A stretch of 64,000 nucleotides of DNA from Saprospiraceae bacterium (GTDB lineage: Bacteria; Bacteroidota; Bacteroidia; Chitinophagales; Saprospiraceae), in the NCBI GenBank assembly GCA_020627705.1, contig JAHDGJ010000001.1, forward strand, positions 410,398 to 474,397, written 5' to 3'. The notes under the pieces are model-generated. The model searched no databases. It was not told the origin of the DNA and saw nothing but the letters and a program-made list of their open reading frames with translations. Each line of letters begins with the position of its first letter. Positions within the stretch are counted from its first letter, which is position 1. Of this stretch, positions 62,201 to 64,000 are shown in pieces. Made by a program: the position numbers and the translations under genes.

Positions 62201-64000
62201 TGTTATTTATTACATAACTCATTTTGATATCAAGACCTCCTCTATCCCTTTCTTCAATTGGAATTACGATTTTGGCTTTTTTGTTTACGAGCACCCATCG
62301 CTCTTCCAAATCCTTATCTCTTCTATCGATGCGCACTAGGACATGTAAATCTTCTGTATTGGACAACAGTTCAATTTCATATTTTTGATCTGGAGCTATA
62401 GGTTCTTTTTTATCCTTGACCCACCAATACAAATGTTGGCTTTTTGGTAGAATGTTTTTGGAAGGATTTAAATACTCAAAACTAGCTATGGCATCTATTT
62501 TTTCCCCGTTTTCGTCCTTAAGCTTGGCGTGTAAAATATACTGCCCTCCCTTTAATTTGGGCAAATCAAAAAAAGCATCTCCTTGGTGATCAAATGAAAG
62601 CTCACCTACTTTTTCTTTTTTCGAAGGTTGATTTTCTGCCCTTGCTTTGTATACGTCATCGGGATGGCGTGCAGCAAACTGAATAGAATCTAATTCTTGA
62701 TATACCGTATTTTGTCCCCATAGTCTTTGATTCAGAACTTTTGAAGATTCTTTGGCCTTCCAAATCTCAATAGTTCCTTTTCCGCTTTGTGGATTGCCGT
62801 TTAAATCTTTGATGGACAAAGTAAAGGCCTTTGCTTCCCTGCCTTTTACAATCTTGGCATCGGTAAAATTCAAACCAAGCGTTCTGGTTTTTGAACCTAT
62901 CCGTACATATTGAATTGCGCTTTGGGTTTCGCCATTGCCATCGGTAATATCCAAATAGACTGTATAGATATACATGGGATTCCATTTGGGCAGTACCTCC
63001 AAATTTTCCAATGCTTTGAATGAGATAGATGCAATCCCTTGTGCATCTGTTTTCACTTCCCCATTGGCAATTTCTTGCATGCTTTGGTTGTGTGAAGGAA
63101 AGCGAAATCCGCAGGACCAATTCCACCAAGGAAATCTAACCTCTCTAACCACTCGATATTTTGCATCCATGTTTTGAATAGCCGCTCCAACAAAAGACTT
63201 GGCTTCAAATCTTACCTTGACAGTATCTCCCATCTTGTATCCTTCACTTAGCGGAAGCTCTGTTATCGAAAATTTTGGGCGCTTGTATTCTTCAACTCTG
63301 ATGTTTTGAACAAACTTGCCATTGACTTTTAAAACAAAGGAACCGTTGAGTGTACCTTTTGGAAGTTGCACTGTTGCATTGGTACTTCCGTATTGGTTGG
63401 TCTGAGTTTCTTTTTTAAAAACTTCTTGTCTATTGGCGTTTAAGAGCTGTATCGAAACTTGATGATTGGGCAATAAAGAAGGGATTGAATTGTTGTCCCT
63501 TTGCATGGCTAACAACTTGTAATGAAGCGTTTGGCCAGGTCTGTATATTGCACGGTCCGTAAATAGCACATATTGATTATGTGCATTGGATCTGGAGGGC
63601 CTCCAATGTGATCGCCCATTTTCCTTTAAATAATCATCCTGATAAAAGACCTCTGTGTAAATAGATTTTGACGCATCCGTTGACAGATCAACAGCGCCAT
63701 CTTTGTCGGTAGTTTTAGAGTTTATCTTATTTCTTATCGATTTTCGCGATTGATAGTTATACTCTTGAGTAAAAATATCCACCCTTGCTCCTTCTATGGC
63801 TTTTCCAGAATTCCGATCTGTAACAAATGCCTTGTAAGAATCTTTAGAGAAGCGATGTTCTATGGCAAGATCAGAAACATTTAATATGATCGCAGTGGAC
63901 AGAGATTTTTTATGGTCAAAATTTTCGTCCTCGCCGACCAATAAAAAATAACGCCCTTTGGGTAAACCATCAAATGACATCTCAAAATTGGTGTCGTACT
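59220..64000 (-). CDS. Alpha-2-macroglobulin family protein (5' end beyond the window), with TonB-plug-like insert
   Basis: More than 1590 residues; the frame remains open to the right edge, so the N-terminus (signal and first MG domains) is missing. The order seen is MG2 (DRAIYRPGQTLHYKLLAM), further MG domains, an insert with TonB-receptor-plug-like motifs (61585-61830: LRGGRFSGYNTYIDGVRV, DEVVITERK, SADEIRALPTKNINAI), the A2M domain (LRTDDKGNVEFEFQMNEALTKWKLMSFAHT), and a terpenoid-toroid thioester-type domain ending near 59.7 kb. At 60837-60848 the expected thioester CxEQ reads Cys-Ser-Glu-Asn, so a Cys-Gln thioester cannot form. Bacterial A2Ms trap proteases in the envelope; here trapping would be without covalent capture. 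A full-length ATG lies outside the window. Confidence 0.88.
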   Translation of the reverse strand, partial: YDTNFEMSFDGLPKGRYFLLVGEDENFDHKKSLSTAIILNVSDLAIEHRFSKDSYKAFVTDRNSGKAIEGARVDIFTQEYNYQSRKSIRNKINSKTTDKDGAVDLSTDASKSIYTEVFYQDDYLKENGRSHWRPSRSNAHNQYVLFTDRAIYRPGQTLHYKLLAMQRDNNSIPSLLPNHQVSIQLLNANRQEVFKKETQTNQYGSTNATVQLPKGTLNGSFVLKVNGKFVQNIRVEEYKRPKFSITELPLSEGYKMGDTVKVRFEAKSFVGAAIQNMDAKYRVVREVRFPWWNWSCGFRFPSHNQSMQEIANGEVKTDAQGIASISFKALENLEVLPKWNPMYIYTVYLDITDGNGETQSAIQYVRIGSKTRTLGLNFTDAKIVKGREAKAFTLSIKDLNGNPQSGKGTIEIWKAKESSKVLNQRLWGQNTVYQELDSIQFAARHPDDVYKARAENQPSKKEKVGELSFDHQGDAFFDLPKLKGGQYILHAKLKDENGEKIDAIASFEYLNPSKNILPKSQHLYWWVKDKKEPIAPDQKYEIELLSNTEDLHVLVRIDRRDKDLEERWVLVNKKAKIVIPIEERDRGGLDIKMSYVINNRAYDLNLSPQIPWINKELEIKFKSFRSELLPGQKEKYSIKISGNEKEKVAAELLCGMYDASLDEFVPHQWQHNFFSSYRGSVYNRRNSFQQIGSSYYLSGTQQRLQWKGVSRWYPRFHDFGVHHSIHLRGGRFSGYNTYIDGVRVNKSIETDAEMMDEVVITERKMPKRQMDYASSNEVVSADEIRALPTKNINAIAAHSAGVRSEDTPQGNTSQELSPQLRKNLKETVFFFPSLRTDDKGNVEFEFQMNEALTKWKLMSFAHTKDLKSGFDLKELVTSKDIMVVPNPPRFVRDKDKIVLTAKVNNLSKAPIDAEVWIELFDPISNKRVDDNLLQSPSRHSLKIDSSSSDFVQWSLHIPDRVIDALSYRVYASAGNQSDGEENIFPVLTNKLLVTESKPLTVKGQDTKQFTIEQLRDAHGTKVYHNYALEYTSNPAWYAIQAMPYIIDYRGCSENSMHLSDMFYAQTLSTQMANSHPKIKAIFDSWKRKSSEELQSKLFKNEELKSALLQETPWVRQAMSESEQKQNIALLFDLNTMSDKIKGTFNRLAKYQKPDGGFSWFDENRSNRYVSHYILENLGHLKRLGALKSKPQGLHPVLQNLLAYCDAQIVVEYKKSDKKDISQSAIQYLYVRSFFKEEPASKESKKALTHYLEKAKENGLSFGIYQSAIIALVLKRYGQTDEAEMITASLIERALIHEELGMYWNEGTGFRWFELPIERHAVLIELMVEMGEKNHLNDLKLWLLRNKQTNHWGNTKATAKAIYALLIEAEQQGISKWILEGKLATIKLGGQTLDFSNQTEDGTDYVKRSWKGAEIDASFSSVEIANPNDHVSWGGVYWQYFDEIENITHFKETPLKLKKSLFKKVLDDYGEKLLPLTSDTLKIGDELIVRLELEVDRSMEFVHLKDMRASGLEPLNTLSGYKYRHGLGYYQSSRDLATDFFISYLPKGKYVFEYPLRAQHEGSFSNGLTTIQCMYAPEYTSHSKGERLEIRSN

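Noticed and set aside
1-64000. tRNA, rRNA, CRISPR array, insertion sequence, prophage or integrase genes
   Set aside because: Looked for in all gaps and across coding regions; no cloverleaf, regularly spaced direct repeat, transposase or phage protein was seen.

Overview
The window is AT-rich DNA from a member of the Bacteroidota, most plausibly Saprospiria or Saprospiraceae. The support is two proteins with type IX secretion C-terminal sorting domains, a PorQ-like outer-membrane protein, a Reg_prop/Y_Y_Y sensor kinase, LytTR regulators, futalosine-route menaquinone genes, several TAnnTTTG promoter boxes, and many TTG/GTG starts with little Shine-Dalgarno signal. No rRNA, tRNA, CRISPR array, insertion sequence or phage gene was seen. 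Gene density is very high: no gap exceeds 300 bp, and six convergent gene pairs overlap at their 3' ends.

Layout. 0-4.1 kb: the end of an ornithine aminotransferase gene, then a LytTR regulator and a giant beta-propeller sensor kinase. 4.2-13.3 kb: a TPR protein plus outer-membrane barrel pair, then a double-AAA+ ATPase with a duplicated N-terminal domain and a secreted M14 carboxypeptidase. 13.4-16.1 kb: ferredoxin, IscX, KdsC, a UbiA-type prenyltransferase and Maf. 16.1-18.4 kb (minus strand): FolD, PrmA and a PAP2 phosphatase. 18.5-23.5 kb: GlmM, two adjacent aminotransferase-V/cysteine desulfurase proteins and RibD. 23.6-25.5 kb: a thioredoxin-like protein, a small membrane protein and an alpha/beta hydrolase. 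25.7-28.5 kb: an ECF sigma factor, a membrane-anchored partner that looks like an anti-sigma/barrel fusion, three tandem stem-loops, an acidic Kazal-like lipoprotein and a strong terminator. 29.4-33.8 kb: a probable operon of membrane-anchored NUC1 nuclease, HerA-like ATPase and coiled-coil protein. 33.8-38.1 kb: PorQ-like protein, MqnB, and an operon of Mrp, a NifU-domain protein, PyrF and an NTF2-like lipoprotein. 38.1-44.8 kb: a RibF-glycosyltransferase fusion and an RluA synthase, opposed by a folE-fabD-yqgE-ABC-F operon. 44.9-50.9 kb: a second LytS/LytTR pair, a T9SS-secreted protein and an unknown protein. 50.9-57.8 kb: photolyase, a TPR lipoprotein, the nrnA-FKBP-prfB operon (prfB has a programmed +1 frameshift), ndk and a desaturase. 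57.9-64 kb: a di-haem peroxidase lipoprotein and most of a giant alpha-2-macroglobulin that runs off the window.

Most genes are core housekeeping. The points most worth a second look are the RibF-GT2 fusion, the TonB-plug-like segment in the bait-region position of the alpha-2-macroglobulin (whose thioester motif reads CSEN), the nuclease/HerA/coiled-coil operon, the stem-loop cluster in the sigma-factor locus, the G9 tract in the sensor kinase, and the prfB frameshift site with an SPY instead of SPF tripeptide. All functional calls come from reading the sequence and recalling families; no database search was run.
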